From NCBI RefSeq assembly GCF_014199305.1, contig NZ_JACIJK010000003.1, forward strand, positions 124,001 through 188,000: a stretch of 64,000 nucleotides of DNA, written 5' to 3'. This document shows, piece after piece, positions 41,986-51,466 of this stretch. The position numbers and the translations under genes were made by a program. How positions within the stretch are numbered: position 1 is the stretch's first letter; each line of letters starts with the position of its first letter. The stretch is from Sphingomonas aerophila. GTDB lineage: Bacteria; Pseudomonadota; Alphaproteobacteria; Sphingomonadales; Sphingomonadaceae. The notes beneath the pieces are model-generated. The model made no database searches, had not been told where the DNA came from, and saw only the letters and a program-made list of their open reading frames with translations.

Positions 41986-43539
41986 ATGCAGGCGCTTATG
42001 TCTGATGGTCGCCGGATCGTGATTGTGGGTGGCGGGACCGCTGGTTGGTTGACCGCGGCCTATCTTGCCAAGGCGCTGGGCCAGTCAGTTCGGATCACGC
42101 TGCTCGAATCGCCTGAGATCGGCATCATCGGGGTCGGGGAGGGGACGTTTCCGACCATCCGTGACACGCTGCGCTTCCTTGGCATCGACGAGGGCAGCTT
42201 CGTTCGCGACGCATCGGCCACTTTCAAGCAAGGCGTGCGGTTCACCGACTGGCAGCCGGCAACGGGCGATCAGCCGCACAGCTATTTTCACCCCTTCGAG
42301 CCGCCCTTCCATGCAGAGGGCACCAGCTTGGTCCCGTACTGGCTCCTGCAGGACGAAGAGGCGAGGCCGCCATTCGCGGAGGCGGTGACGATCCAGAACC
42401 GCGTTGCCGAAGCCAAACGAGCGCCCAAGCAACCGGGCGAAGGGGACTTCGCAGGTCCTCTCAACTATGCATTCCACTTCGACGCGGTTCGGCTGGCGTC
42501 CGTCCTGGCAGCGCGGGCACGGGAATTGGGCGTGGAGCACCTGTCCGGGCGGTTGCAGGAAGTTGTCATCGGCGACGACGGCCGTATTGCCCGGCTCGAC
42601 ACGGATGCGGGCGATCTGACTGCGGACCTGTTCATCGACTGCACCGGCTTTCGCGCCGAACTGATCGGGCGGGCGCTGGGTTCGCCCTTTCACTCCATCA
42701 AGAATCAGCTGTTCACCGATCGGGCGCTTACCTGCAAGCTGCCCTACGATCGGCCGGATGCGCCGATCGAGAGCTACACCGTGGCGACCGCGCACCAGGC
42801 GGGATGGATCTGGGACATCGGCCTTCCCGGGGCACGGGGCATCGGCTGTGTCTACGCGAGCGGTTACGTCGACGACGAGCGCGCGGCGGAGATCCTGGCG
42901 GAGTATCTGGGCGCCGCGGCGGGCGAGGTAACCCCGCGCCGGCTGTCGTTCGAGGCGGGATGGCGTGAGCGGCCCTGGATTGGCAACTGCGTCGCTGTGG
43001 GCCTGGCCGCCGGCTTCCTTGAACCGCTCGAGTCGACAGGCGTGGTGCTGATCGAGGCAGCGATCGGCATGATTGCCGAGCTGTTCCCGCACCACGGGCC
43101 CGTTGACCTGCCCGCGCGACGCTTCAACGCGCTGATGACCGCGCGCTATGCCAACATCGTCAACTTTCTGAAGCTTCATTATTGCCTCAGTCGGCGACCG
43201 GAGCCGTTCTGGCGGGACAATGCCGATCCGGCGAGCATACCGGAGTCGTTGCGCGAGCTGCTGGAACAGTGGCGCTTCCGCCCGCCCAGCCGGTTCGACT
43301 TCCTGCTCGATGTCGAATCCTTCGCGTTCTTCAACTACCAGTATATCCTATACGGCATGGGCTTCCGGACCGACTTGTCGGCCGGCCGCGCCGACTTCCC
43401 TGATATGGCGGAAGCGCAGCGCTTGTTTGCGCGGGTGCGAAGCTTTGGCGAACGGGCGACGCGCGACCTGCCGTCGCACCGATCGCTGGTGGAGCAGTTC
43501 GCCGCGGCGCCGGTTAGCCGCGCACGAACAGGTTCTTGA
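41986..43539 (+). CDS. Tryptophan-halogenase-like flavin-dependent enzyme
   Basis: 517 residues. The FAD motif is VIVGGGTAGWLTAAYLAKAL; IIGVGEGTFPTIRD is the family's second signature; ATFKQGVRFTDW places the lysine used to form lysine chloramine. The tunnel motif W-x-W-x-I-P reads GWIWDIGLPG here, with the terminal proline missing, a variant of the subfamily found near TonB receptors in Caulobacter and sphingomonads. It may halogenate an indole or peptide or do another flavin reaction. Alternative start ATG at 41998. No flavin reductase gene is adjacent. Confidence 0.85.
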   Translation: MQALMSDGRRIVIVGGGTAGWLTAAYLAKALGQSVRITLLESPEIGIIGVGEGTFPTIRDTLRFLGIDEGSFVRDASATFKQGVRFTDWQPATGDQPHSYFHPFEPPFHAEGTSLVPYWLLQDEEARPPFAEAVTIQNRVAEAKRAPKQPGEGDFAGPLNYAFHFDAVRLASVLAARARELGVEHLSGRLQEVVIGDDGRIARLDTDAGDLTADLFIDCTGFRAELIGRALGSPFHSIKNQLFTDRALTCKLPYDRPDAPIESYTVATAHQAGWIWDIGLPGARGIGCVYASGYVDDERAAEILAEYLGAAAGEVTPRRLSFEAGWRERPWIGNCVAVGLAAGFLEPLESTGVVLIEAAIGMIAELFPHHGPVDLPARRFNALMTARYANIVNFLKLHYCLSRRPEPFWRDNADPASIPESLRELLEQWRFRPPSRFDFLLDVESFAFFNYQYILYGMGFRTDLSAGRADFPDMAEAQRLFARVRSFGERATRDLPSHRSLVEQFAAAPVSRARTGS

Positions 43540-44005
43540 GCCACGGGCCGCGGCTGGCCTGGCGCCAGTCGTCATCGTCCTCGACCGCCTCTGGCGTATA
43601 GCCCCAGGGATTGACCGTCTTGACCTTGCCCAGGCGGAACGTGGCCGGGCTACGGGTCGCGAGCGTCAGGCCATGTTCCAGCGCGGTTGCGGCGATCAGG
43701 CCGTCGCGCAGGGCAGGGTAGCCGAGCTGGGTCGCGCGCCGTGCGACCGCGGCGTCCACCGCCAGCACGCGCCCGTCAAAGGCGGAAACGACCCGCTCGT
43801 CGATCCAGCGCCGGACCGCGGCGGCTGCGGCCTTGTCGCTTCGTTCAATCTGCGCCGCGGCCGCGCCGAGTTCGGCAAGGGTCAGGGCGGACAGAAACAA
43901 CTGGGTGCGGGACTGGGCGGCGGCCCAGGCCGCCAGCGCGGGATCGCTGCGCCCAACGCGGATATTGCGCAGTTCCCACAGCACGGCGGTGTCGAGCAAA
44001 TGCAT
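43514..44005 (-). CDS. PIN-domain toxin (VapC/FitB-like)
   Basis: 163 residues from the ATG at 44005 (MHLLDTAVL). PIN acids are visible: D in LLDTAVLWEL, E in LTLAELGAAA, D in ALRDGLIAATAL. The protein would cleave RNA. Its ATG overlaps the antitoxin stop by one base (TGATG), the classic toxin-antitoxin arrangement. The C-terminus has an Asp-rich, Trp-containing extension. Its 3' end overlaps the end of the convergent halogenase gene by 26 bases. Confidence 0.85.
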   Translation of the reverse strand: MHLLDTAVLWELRNIRVGRSDPALAAWAAAQSRTQLFLSALTLAELGAAAAQIERSDKAAAAAVRRWIDERVVSAFDGRVLAVDAAVARRATQLGYPALRDGLIAATALEHGLTLATRSPATFRLGKVKTVNPWGYTPEAVEDDDDWRQASRGPWLKNLFVRG

Positions 44006-44238
44006 CAGCGCCCCCACAATGCGGGCGAGCCCCAGGCAGGCTCTGCAACGACGGGATCGTCCATCGCGAGCAGGTCCCCGAGCGATTCACCGCCGCCGGC
44101 AAGCTGCCGGAACGAATCGTAGCTCATCAGCACGTGGGTCGGCCGACCCCGGTCCGTCACAAACACCGGCTCTGCCCGCGCTAGGCGTTTTGCCTGGCTG
44201 ACATCCTGGTTGAATGCGCGACTGGTGACAACTTTCAT
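44005..44238 (-). CDS. Phd/YefM-family antitoxin
   Basis: 77 residues. The N-terminal DNA-binding part reads MKVVTSRAFNQDVSQAKRLA, followed by PVFVTDRGRPTHVLMSYDSF, the Phd/YefM signature. It would bind the PIN toxin and repress the operon. The C-terminal tail (residues 50-77) is the toxin-binding part. Confidence 0.88.
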   Translation of the reverse strand: MKVVTSRAFNQDVSQAKRLARAEPVFVTDRGRPTHVLMSYDSFRQLAGGGESLGDLLAMDDPVVAEPAWGSPALWGR

Positions 44239-44430
44239 GTACCTACCTGCCTACTTGTGCCACGATCCGATGTAGGCACGTTACTACGTTGTGGCTCGTT
44301 GGCAACGGTTCTGCTTACGGGCCTGAAAATCGTCGGTGAGTGTCGCATTGGGCCATTGCGAAGCCTGCGATTGCTCTGCTTCCTGTCGGCCGGGAACGAT
44401 CTGAAAAGGTCGGCAAGGGAGGGGTGAGTG

Positions 44431-45801
44431 ATGATCGGCTGGCTGGAAAGCCTTCAAAAAACCGCGCTGGGGACATTCGCTCCGCATGGACCGGCGACAC
44501 AGGCTGCCGCCCAAAGCTACACGCCCGGCGATTTCAGCGTTCATTTCTTTCTTCAGCTCGCCGTGATCCTAGTGACGTGTCGAGTGGTGGGTTGGCTGGG
44601 CAAGAAGCTGCTCGGCCAGCCGCAAGTGGTGGGCGAAATGATCGCTGGCGTAGTGTTGGGGCCGTCGCTGCTCGGCCTCCTGTTCCCCGGCATTCAGGGC
44701 GCTATTTTCCCGAAGGAAACCAAGAGCGTCCTGTACGCCGGCGCGCAGCTGGGCGTGGGGCTGTACATGTTCCTGGTCGGCACCACTCTGCGCCTTGACC
44801 ATTTCAAGACCAAGGCCAGGAGCGCGTCAATGGTGTCGCTGGCCGGTATCGCTGCGCCGTTTGCGATCGCCGTGCTGATTACGCCGATGCTGCTGGACGT
44901 GCCCGGCCTGTTCGCGGTCGGGATAAGCCAGTTCAACGCAACGCTGTTCCTGGGCGCGTGTATCGCGCTGACGGCGTTCCCGATGCTGGCGCGGATCATC
45001 AACGAGCGTGGGTTGGCGGACAGCGCCCTTGGCACTTTGTCGCTCACCGCGGGCGCCTTTGACGACGCGTGCTCATGGTGCGTGCTTGCCATCGTGCTCG
45101 CGACCTTTGGCGGCGGTCCGGGCGTGGCGATCCTGGCGATCGGTGGCGGGGTCGCCTGGGCGGCGTTCGTGATCCTGGTCGGCCCGCGCCTGCTCGCGCC
45201 GCTCGGCCGGATGGTGGAGCGCGAAGGCGAGCTCAGCATCACGGCGTTCGCCATCGTCATGATTGCGTTCTGCATTTCGGCATTGCTGATGGACGTGGTC
45301 GGGATCCACGCGATCTTCGGCGGCTTCATCCTTGGTGCGGTGATGCCACGGGGCAAGCTGACCCAGGAGATCAAGCGCAAGCTGGAGCCGCTTACGGTTG
45401 TCCTGCTGCTGCCGATGTTCTTCACCTATTCGGGGCTGAACACCCGCATGGACATGGTGAACTCGCCCTCGTTGCTGCTGATCGCGCTTGGCATCCTGGC
45501 AGCGTCCGTGCTTGCCAAGGGTGGCGCCTGCTACTTGGCAGCGCGGCTGTCGGGTGAAGATAATCGCACAGCGCTCGGCATCGGCGCGCTGATGAACTCG
45601 CGCGGGCTGATGGAACTCATCATCATCAACATCGGCCTGCAGAAGGGGATTATCGGCCCCACGCTGTTTTCCATGCTGGTGTTGATGGCAATCATCACGA
45701 CCATGATGGCCAGCCCATTGTTTGAAGTCTTCTATGGACGCCGCGGGCGGGAAACGGGCGAACTGGGCGCCCTTGGTTCCGGCATCGCCAAAGCGGCCTG
45801 A
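44431..45801 (+). CDS. Cation:proton antiporter (CPA2/KefB-like membrane domain)
   Basis: 456 residues with 12 or so membrane segments. Motifs include QPQVVGEMIAGVVLGPSLL, CIALTAFPMLARIINERG and AFDDACSWCVLAIVL, where the adjacent acidic pair (DD) is the ion site. No TrkA-N or regulatory domain follows, as in short CPA2 members. It likely exchanges K+ or Na+ for H+. The ATG at 44431 follows AAGGGAGGGG; a GTG three bases earlier is the alternative. Confidence 0.87.
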   Translation: MIGWLESLQKTALGTFAPHGPATQAAAQSYTPGDFSVHFFLQLAVILVTCRVVGWLGKKLLGQPQVVGEMIAGVVLGPSLLGLLFPGIQGAIFPKETKSVLYAGAQLGVGLYMFLVGTTLRLDHFKTKARSASMVSLAGIAAPFAIAVLITPMLLDVPGLFAVGISQFNATLFLGACIALTAFPMLARIINERGLADSALGTLSLTAGAFDDACSWCVLAIVLATFGGGPGVAILAIGGGVAWAAFVILVGPRLLAPLGRMVEREGELSITAFAIVMIAFCISALLMDVVGIHAIFGGFILGAVMPRGKLTQEIKRKLEPLTVVLLLPMFFTYSGLNTRMDMVNSPSLLLIALGILAASVLAKGGACYLAARLSGEDNRTALGIGALMNSRGLMELIIINIGLQKGIIGPTLFSMLVLMAIITTMMASPLFEVFYGRRGRETGELGALGSGIAKAA

Positions 45802-45818
45802 CTTTTCGGTCCCCCCTG

Positions 45819-45853
45819 GCGGCTCGCTTCTACGGAAGCGGGCCGCTTTTTTT
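45819..45853 (+). terminator. Rho-independent terminator
   Basis: GCGGC-TCGCTTC-TACG-GAAGCG-GGCCGC then TTTTTTT, beginning 17 bases after the antiporter stop. Stem, loop and T tract are all present. Confidence 0.9.
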
Positions 45854-45929
45854 GTGCGCATCCATGTCGGCGCTTTGCAGCCCCTGGCGCGGCGAGTTCC
45901 CATGCAAAGCACGTTGTGGCCCATGCTAG

Positions 45930-45948
45930 TGCGAATGACTTGCAATAG
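45930..45948. promoter_or_regulatory. Candidate Fur box
   Basis: TGCGAATGACTTGCAATAG resembles iron-responsive operators of the form (T)GCNAAT...TTGCA(A) and stands about 45 bases before the ATG of the siderophore-receptor gene. The left and right parts are an imperfect inverted repeat (GCGAAT/ TTGCAA). Confidence 0.4.
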
Positions 45949-45993
45949 CGCGGGGTGGAGGTTAGGGCGGCGGCGACCAGGGAGACAATTAGA

Positions 45994-48129
45994 ATGACCG
46001 CCATCTTGGCGCTGCTCGCAACGGCAGCAACGGCCACGGTACCGGCCGCTGCGACCGCTTCGGCCCCCGACATGATGACCGATCCGCAGCGGGGCACGGA
46101 CGCGCCGAGTGCCGACGACGTGATCGTTACGGGCGCGCAAACGGCGGGCAGTGATGATTACACCATCAATGGCCAGACCACTGCGACGCGTTTGCCCCTG
46201 AGCCTGCGTGACACGCCGCAATCGGTCAGCATCGTCACCCGCGCCCAGATCGAAGATTTCCAGCTGAACGACGTCAACGCGCTGTTGTCGACGGTGCCGG
46301 GCGTCAACGTCCAGTTTTCCGACACCGATCGCGTCTACTATTCGGCGCGCGGCTTCGACATCCAGACATTTCAGATCGACGGCATCGGCGTGCCGTTCGC
46401 GTTCGGCATCCAGACCGGGTCGATCGATACGGCCATCTATGATCACATCGAGGTTCTGCGCGGCGCGCCGGGGCTGCTGTCGTCAACGGGCAACCCGTCG
46501 GCCGTGATCAACTTCATCCGCAAGCGCCCGACCCGTGACCTGAAGGCGTCGGCCAGCGCCCAGTACGGCTCTTACGACAACCTGCGCCTGGACGCCGATA
46601 TCAGCGTGCCGCTGACCAGCGATGGAAGCGTACGCGCGCGCGCCGTGGGCGCGTACTTCGATACGGACAGCTATCTCGACCGCAATCACCTGCGCCGCTG
46701 GACCGGATATGGCGTGGTGGAAGCAGACCTTGGCCCCGACACGGTGATCAGTGCCGGTTACGGGCATCAGGACCATAAGAGCAACGGCGCCCTGTGGGGC
46801 GCGCTGCCGCTGCTTTATTCGGATGGAACGCGGATCAGCTATGACCGGTCGTCGAGCACGGCGCCCGACTGGTCGAGCTGGGGCGTGATCGACCGGCAGA
46901 TCTTTGGCGACCTGACTCACAAGTTCGGCAATGGCTGGGTCGCCCGGCTCAGCGCGATCCGTCGCGCGACGGATGAGACGAACGAGCTGTTCTACGTTTA
47001 TGGCAACCCAGACCGGACAAGTGGCGCCGGGCTGTTCGACTATCCCGGTGCGTTCAAGGCACCAACGCGTAACCTGACGCTGGAAGCCTATCTGACCGGT
47101 CCCGTGTCGCTGTTCGGGCGGGAGCATGAGTTGATGCTGGGCGTGAACCGCAGCGCGCAGAGCTACCGGCAATATTCCAGCTATGGCGCGATCAATCAGC
47201 CGGTGTTGCTCGACACGATCCTGGCCGGCGGTGCGGTTCGGCCAGACTTCCCGGCGCAATACGACCTGAGTCTCGACCGGCATACGCGGCGAGAGACGGC
47301 CTATGGCATGGTCCGGTTCAACCTGGCCGATCCGTTGAAGCTTATGGTCGGCGGCAATGTGACGCACGCGGTCAGCAGCGGCACGTCGTACGGGGTGCCA
47401 GTGAACTTCGACAATATGCGGTTCCTGCCGTTCGTCGGCGCGACACTGGACCTCAACGAGAATATCAGCGCCTATGCGAGCTATTCCACCATCTTCAATC
47501 CGCAAACGGAGGTGGACCGGCTGAACCGCGTGCTCGACCCGATCAAGGGCAACAACCTTGAAGCGGGCGTGAAGGGGGAATGGTTTAACGGACGCTTCAA
47601 CGCGTCGGCCGCGCTGTTCCAGACACGGCAGGACAACACGGCGCAGAACGCCGGCTTTGCAAACGGCGTTACCTTCTATGAAGGGGTGAATGCCAAATCA
47701 CAGGGCATAGAGCTGGAAGTCGGGGGGCGCCTTGCACCCGGACTGCAGGTGACCGGCGGTTACACGCTGATGCGGGTCGATGATGAGCAGGGAGATCCGG
47801 CGCGCACCTTTGTGCCGCGCAACACCGGCCGCCTGAACGTCAGCTACTCCCCGCCAGCGCTCCAGCAGTTCAAGGTCGGCGCGTCGGTGCAGTATCAAAG
47901 CCGCATCTATTACAACGCGACCACCGCGACGGGTGTCGCCGCGCGCATCACGCAGGGCGACTATGCGCTGGTGGATCTGCTCGCGAGCTATCGCCTGACC
48001 GACAAGCTGTCGCTGAGCGCCAACCTGCGCAACGTGACCAACAGCCGCTATCTGACCGGACTGACCTATGACCAGGGCTATTACGGGGCGCCGCGCACCG
48101 TCCTGGGTACGATCCGGATCGCCTATTGA
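45994..48129 (+). CDS. TonB-dependent siderophore receptor
   Basis: 711 residues. After a signal peptide (about 1-24), DVIVTGAQTAG is a TonB-box-like start, and RLPLSLRDTPQSVSIVTRAQ begins the plug, with the GAPGLLSSTGNPSAVINFIRKRP segment typical of ferric-siderophore receptors. A beta-barrel runs to the end (TVLGTIRIAY). It should import an iron-siderophore complex from outside, powered by TonB. ATG at 45994 follows GGGAGACAATT. The two downstream genes (PepSY and a small membrane protein) are linked by overlaps, and a Fur-like box lies upstream. Confidence 0.9.
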   Translation: MTAILALLATAATATVPAAATASAPDMMTDPQRGTDAPSADDVIVTGAQTAGSDDYTINGQTTATRLPLSLRDTPQSVSIVTRAQIEDFQLNDVNALLSTVPGVNVQFSDTDRVYYSARGFDIQTFQIDGIGVPFAFGIQTGSIDTAIYDHIEVLRGAPGLLSSTGNPSAVINFIRKRPTRDLKASASAQYGSYDNLRLDADISVPLTSDGSVRARAVGAYFDTDSYLDRNHLRRWTGYGVVEADLGPDTVISAGYGHQDHKSNGALWGALPLLYSDGTRISYDRSSSTAPDWSSWGVIDRQIFGDLTHKFGNGWVARLSAIRRATDETNELFYVYGNPDRTSGAGLFDYPGAFKAPTRNLTLEAYLTGPVSLFGREHELMLGVNRSAQSYRQYSSYGAINQPVLLDTILAGGAVRPDFPAQYDLSLDRHTRRETAYGMVRFNLADPLKLMVGGNVTHAVSSGTSYGVPVNFDNMRFLPFVGATLDLNENISAYASYSTIFNPQTEVDRLNRVLDPIKGNNLEAGVKGEWFNGRFNASAALFQTRQDNTAQNAGFANGVTFYEGVNAKSQGIELEVGGRLAPGLQVTGGYTLMRVDDEQGDPARTFVPRNTGRLNVSYSPPALQQFKVGASVQYQSRIYYNATTATGVAARITQGDYALVDLLASYRLTDKLSLSANLRNVTNSRYLTGLTYDQGYYGAPRTVLGTIRIAY

Positions 48130-48674
48130 TGGTGATCGCCGCGGCCCTGGTTGCGATGCTGGTCGCGATGACGCTGGTCCGCCTTGGCTGGGGCGCGCAG
48201 CGCGCCATGGCTGTCGGCGGTTGGAGCCTGGCCGCGCTTTCGCTTGTCGTTCTGGCCGGGCAGGCAGGCGCATGGGGGCTAGCGACCGGAACGCTTGCCG
48301 CAATGATCGCGTCGGTTGCCATGGTGTTGAGAGCCGGTTGGAGCGCGCCTGTTCGCGTCCGGCGGCCGGCGCGCGAGCCCGCGTCCGTCACCATGCCCCG
48401 GCGACCGCGTGACCTTGCGCGCCGGCTGGCCGTGTTCACGCTCGTCGTGCCCGGCGCGTTCGTTGGCGCCCAGGCGCTGGCATTCGGAGCGCAAGCGCTG
48501 GTGCGCCAGGCGGGGGGAGGGGAGGCAAATGCGATCGTGCTGATGCTGTTCCTTCAGCCCCTGCTTTGGGGCGGCCTGATGACATGGCAGATGACACGTA
48601 GCGGTCCCATACAGATGATCGGGGCGCCAGTTGGCGCAAGCGCGCTTGGTGCGTTGATGTGGAGCCTTGGATGA
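48129..48674 (+). CDS. Membrane protein combining two small iron-uptake-associated modules (DUF3325/DUF3649-like)
   Basis: About 181 residues with six hydrophobic segments: three in residues 1-80, a linker RVRRPAREPAS, and three more in 100-180. The first half looks like DUF3325 and the second (RRLAVFTLVVPGAFVGAQAL) like DUF3649, two small membrane families usually encoded separately beside PepSY and TonB genes. I judge this from memory, so the pairing is tentative. ATG at 48129 overlaps the receptor's stop codon (TGATG); it is followed by the PepSY gene in the same way. Confidence 0.6.
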   Translation: MVIAAALVAMLVAMTLVRLGWGAQRAMAVGGWSLAALSLVVLAGQAGAWGLATGTLAAMIASVAMVLRAGWSAPVRVRRPAREPASVTMPRRPRDLARRLAVFTLVVPGAFVGAQALAFGAQALVRQAGGGEANAIVLMLFLQPLLWGGLMTWQMTRSGPIQMIGAPVGASALGALMWSLG

Positions 48675-50164
48675 CCGTGAAAGGGCAGCTTCTGGTTCGG
48701 CGGGCGCTGGGCGGTCACGCGGCGCTGGGACTGTTAGCCGGCGCGCTGCTCTACATCATCGCGCTGACCGGAACGGTGGTGGTGATCCATGACCGCCTGC
48801 AGCGCTGGGAACAGCCGAGCATCGCAGAAGTCGCGACGCTGTCGCCTGCGGCTGCGCAATCGGCAATGGTCGCGGCGATGGCCCAGGGTGCGGGCAAGCC
48901 GGCGACCACCCACCTGTACCTGCGCATGCCCAACGTCGACCTGCCCCGTGCGGTGGTGACCACCGACACGGGCGCCTGGTACGTTGACGAGGGCGGGCGG
49001 CTCGCGGGGCGGGAGGCCCATGCCTGGACCGAGATGGTCATCAGCCTGCACGAATATCTCCACCTGCCCGTGAACTGGGGCATGATCCTGGTGGGCATGC
49101 TGGGCGTGGTTCTGGCGGCGCTGGCGATAACGGGCGTGCTGGCGCATCCACGCATCGTCCGAGACGCCTTTTGCCTGCGCGCGCGCCACGACCCGCAGAT
49201 CGCGCGGGCCGACTGGCACAACCGGCTTGGCGTCTGGACGCTGCCCTTTGTTCTTGCCGTAACGCTGACGGGTTCATTCATCGGCCTGTCGAGTGTCGGT
49301 TATTCCGTGCTGGCCAAGGCGTACACAGGTGGTGATCTGGAGCGCGTTTATGCCCCGATCTATGGCGCCGAGGCCAAGTCCGATCCGGCGTCTGCAGCGC
49401 TGCCGGACATCCGAACGGCGCTGACCACGCTCGCCGCGCGCGTGCCCTCCGCCCGTCCGACCTATGTCATCGTGCATGAGCCCGGCACCCGCGGTCAGCA
49501 TGTTCAGGTGCTGGGTGAGCTCCCGCGGCGGCTGGTCTATGGCGACAGCTACAGCTTCGACGCAGCGGGGCGCTGGATGGGGCCGGCAGGCCTGTCAGAC
49601 GGCGCAATCGGTCGGCAGTTCGCGGCGTCCACCTATAACCTGCACTTCGGCAATTTCGGCGGGCTGATGGTGGAGGTCGCATACATGCTGCTCGGCCTGG
49701 CGCTGTGCGTGGTGACCGCAACGGGCACCACCTTGTGGCTGACCAAGCGCCGCCGTCGCGGAATGGGCAGCGATCGGCTGGACGCTAGCTGGACGGCGCT
49801 GGTGTGGGGGACGCCGCTGGCGCTGATCGCGACGCTGTGGTTGCGCGCCGCGGCAGGCGCCGATGCGCCATTGGTCGCAGGGTTCTGGGGCGGGCTGGCG
49901 TTGCTGCTGGTGGCGGCGATCGTGTGGCCGCTGGCGGTGACCCCGGTGCGGCTGCGCGGAGCGACACTGGCTGGGTTAGTCGCGACGGCCCTGGGCCATG
50001 CGATGCTGTTGCGACCCGCGGTGCCGGCGGTGCTTGCCATCGACGTGGTGCTGGTTGCCGGCCCCGTGCTGGTGTGGGCCGTCTATCGCCGCTTCCAGCG
50101 CGCGCCCGAACGACAAACGTTCGACAAGCCCGTGGCGGTGCTGAAACCCAAGGTGCAGGCCTGA
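48671..50164 (+). CDS. PepSY-domain transmembrane protein (PiuB-like)
   Basis: 497 residues with four membrane segments and two large periplasmic domains. The first half has WTEMVISLHEYLHLPVNWGM, the conserved histidine-bearing PepSY_TM segment, and ARADWHNRLGVWTLPFVLAVT is the next conserved heme/His region. Such proteins are thought to reduce ferric-siderophore in the periplasm. ATG at 48671 overlaps the upstream stop. Convergent with the FapF-like gene, 5 bases from its stop. Confidence 0.88.
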   Translation: MTVKGQLLVRRALGGHAALGLLAGALLYIIALTGTVVVIHDRLQRWEQPSIAEVATLSPAAAQSAMVAAMAQGAGKPATTHLYLRMPNVDLPRAVVTTDTGAWYVDEGGRLAGREAHAWTEMVISLHEYLHLPVNWGMILVGMLGVVLAALAITGVLAHPRIVRDAFCLRARHDPQIARADWHNRLGVWTLPFVLAVTLTGSFIGLSSVGYSVLAKAYTGGDLERVYAPIYGAEAKSDPASAALPDIRTALTTLAARVPSARPTYVIVHEPGTRGQHVQVLGELPRRLVYGDSYSFDAAGRWMGPAGLSDGAIGRQFAASTYNLHFGNFGGLMVEVAYMLLGLALCVVTATGTTLWLTKRRRRGMGSDRLDASWTALVWGTPLALIATLWLRAAAGADAPLVAGFWGGLALLLVAAIVWPLAVTPVRLRGATLAGLVATALGHAMLLRPAVPAVLAIDVVLVAGPVLVWAVYRRFQRAPERQTFDKPVAVLKPKVQA

Positions 50165-50169
50165 CCCGA

Positions 50170-51450
50170 TCAGGGACGCCCGGACAGAAGCTCGAACGGC
50201 ACCCGCAGAACGGTTCGCATGTCCGGCGCATCCTGAGTCGCGCCGACTTCGACCGACCAGTTGAGCGTCAGCCTCTGCGTGGCGCGATAGCTGACGCCGA
50301 ACAGCAGCCGCCCGATTTGCAGGTCGCGTGACGTCATCTCCAGCACCGGACTGTTTGCCGGCTCCAGCGGGCGGGTCCGGGTGAAGGTGCCGAGGCTCCA
50401 TGTATGCGCGTAGCCGAGATTGAAGGAGGTCCGCTCGTTCAGGGACAGGCCGATACCGGCGCTGGCGGAAATCTGGTCGCCCGGATTGACGTAAAGCACC
50501 TGGATGCCGCCGACCTGCGCATCAACGGAGCGGCCGAAGTTACGGCCATAGCCGATCGTGCCGAACAGCACCGCCGGGTCGGTTGGCAGGATGGCGGTAA
50601 CGCTGGGCGATACGCTCCAGAAGCCCGCGCCCGTGGCGGCCTCCAGCGGATTGCCCGTGGCGCTGCGCCGGATCTTGAACGGATCGGTGCCGGTCGGCGC
50701 CACCGCCTGAAGGTTCGCGACCAGGAAGGCGCGGCCCGGCCGGGCGCGGGTCAGCTGATAGCGCGCCTGGAACTCGATATCGCCGATGCCATTGTCCCGC
50801 GCTGTCCTGGGCGGGTCAAAGGCCTGCGACGGCGTACCGGACGACTGCACGGGTGCCAGGATCGTGGTGTCGGCACGGTACACATAAGGCACGCGCACGC
50901 CGATCTCGAACCGGCGTGACAGGCCGTATCGGGCCGCGATTGAGGCGGTGAGGATGTCCTGGCGCGATTCGTTGATGTCATAGGCGCCGATCAGCACTGC
51001 CTCGGCAATGGAAATGCCCCGGAACAGCGCGCGGTTGCGGTCGAGGCGGGTATAGTCGGCCTGGAACTCGGTGGTGAGCTGCCCCGCCCGCGTCAGCACG
51101 CTGCCCTGATCGCCCAGAACGGCGACGGAGGGAGGCTGGTCGAAGTCGTCAGGGGCGGCGCCGACCTGTTCCACCGGGCCGCCAAGCTGGGTGCCCGGGA
51201 TGGCTCCTGGAACCGGCGGCACGGGCGCAGTCGCGGCTGACCCGGACGCGGCCACCTGATCCAGCCTCGCCTCCAGCGCGCGAAGTCGCTCCTCCTGCCG
51301 GGCGATCTGCGCCTTCGCCGCCGCCAGTTCGTGCCGTAGCGAGTCGACGTCACCCGGAGGCGGCGTTTGCGCCTGCACGGCGGGAGCCGCCAAAAGGCTG
51401 AGCAATGCTGGACCGGTCCAGATAAAGAGCGCGCGTGTTCCCCCCTGCAT
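50170..51450 (-). CDS. FapF-like outer-membrane beta-barrel with N-terminal coiled coil
   Basis: 426 residues. After a signal peptide (about 1-28), residues 33-68 (DVDSLRHELAAAKAQIARQE...) form a coiled coil, followed by a Pro-rich linker and a beta-barrel of ~300 residues made of alternating amphipathic strands (EFQADYTRLDRN, RFEIGVRVPYVYRA, FNLGYAHTWSLGTF). Signal plus coiled coil plus barrel is the layout of FapF, the outer-membrane channel exporting Fap amyloid subunits. The gene is last in a minus-strand operon whose other members fit the same system. Homology is inferred from architecture, not alignment. Confidence 0.75.
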   Translation of the reverse strand: MQGGTRALFIWTGPALLSLLAAPAVQAQTPPPGDVDSLRHELAAAKAQIARQEERLRALEARLDQVAASGSAATAPVPPVPGAIPGTQLGGPVEQVGAAPDDFDQPPSVAVLGDQGSVLTRAGQLTTEFQADYTRLDRNRALFRGISIAEAVLIGAYDINESRQDILTASIAARYGLSRRFEIGVRVPYVYRADTTILAPVQSSGTPSQAFDPPRTARDNGIGDIEFQARYQLTRARPGRAFLVANLQAVAPTGTDPFKIRRSATGNPLEAATGAGFWSVSPSVTAILPTDPAVLFGTIGYGRNFGRSVDAQVGGIQVLYVNPGDQISASAGIGLSLNERTSFNLGYAHTWSLGTFTRTRPLEPANSPVLEMTSRDLQIGRLLFGVSYRATQRLTLNWSVEVGATQDAPDMRTVLRVPFELLSGRP

Positions 51451-51466
51451 TCATCCCCCATGTTGT

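Noticed and set aside
45073..46446. Long minus-strand frame across the antiporter and TonB receptor
   Set aside because: It runs through a good terminator and two well-supported genes on the other strand and has no domain.
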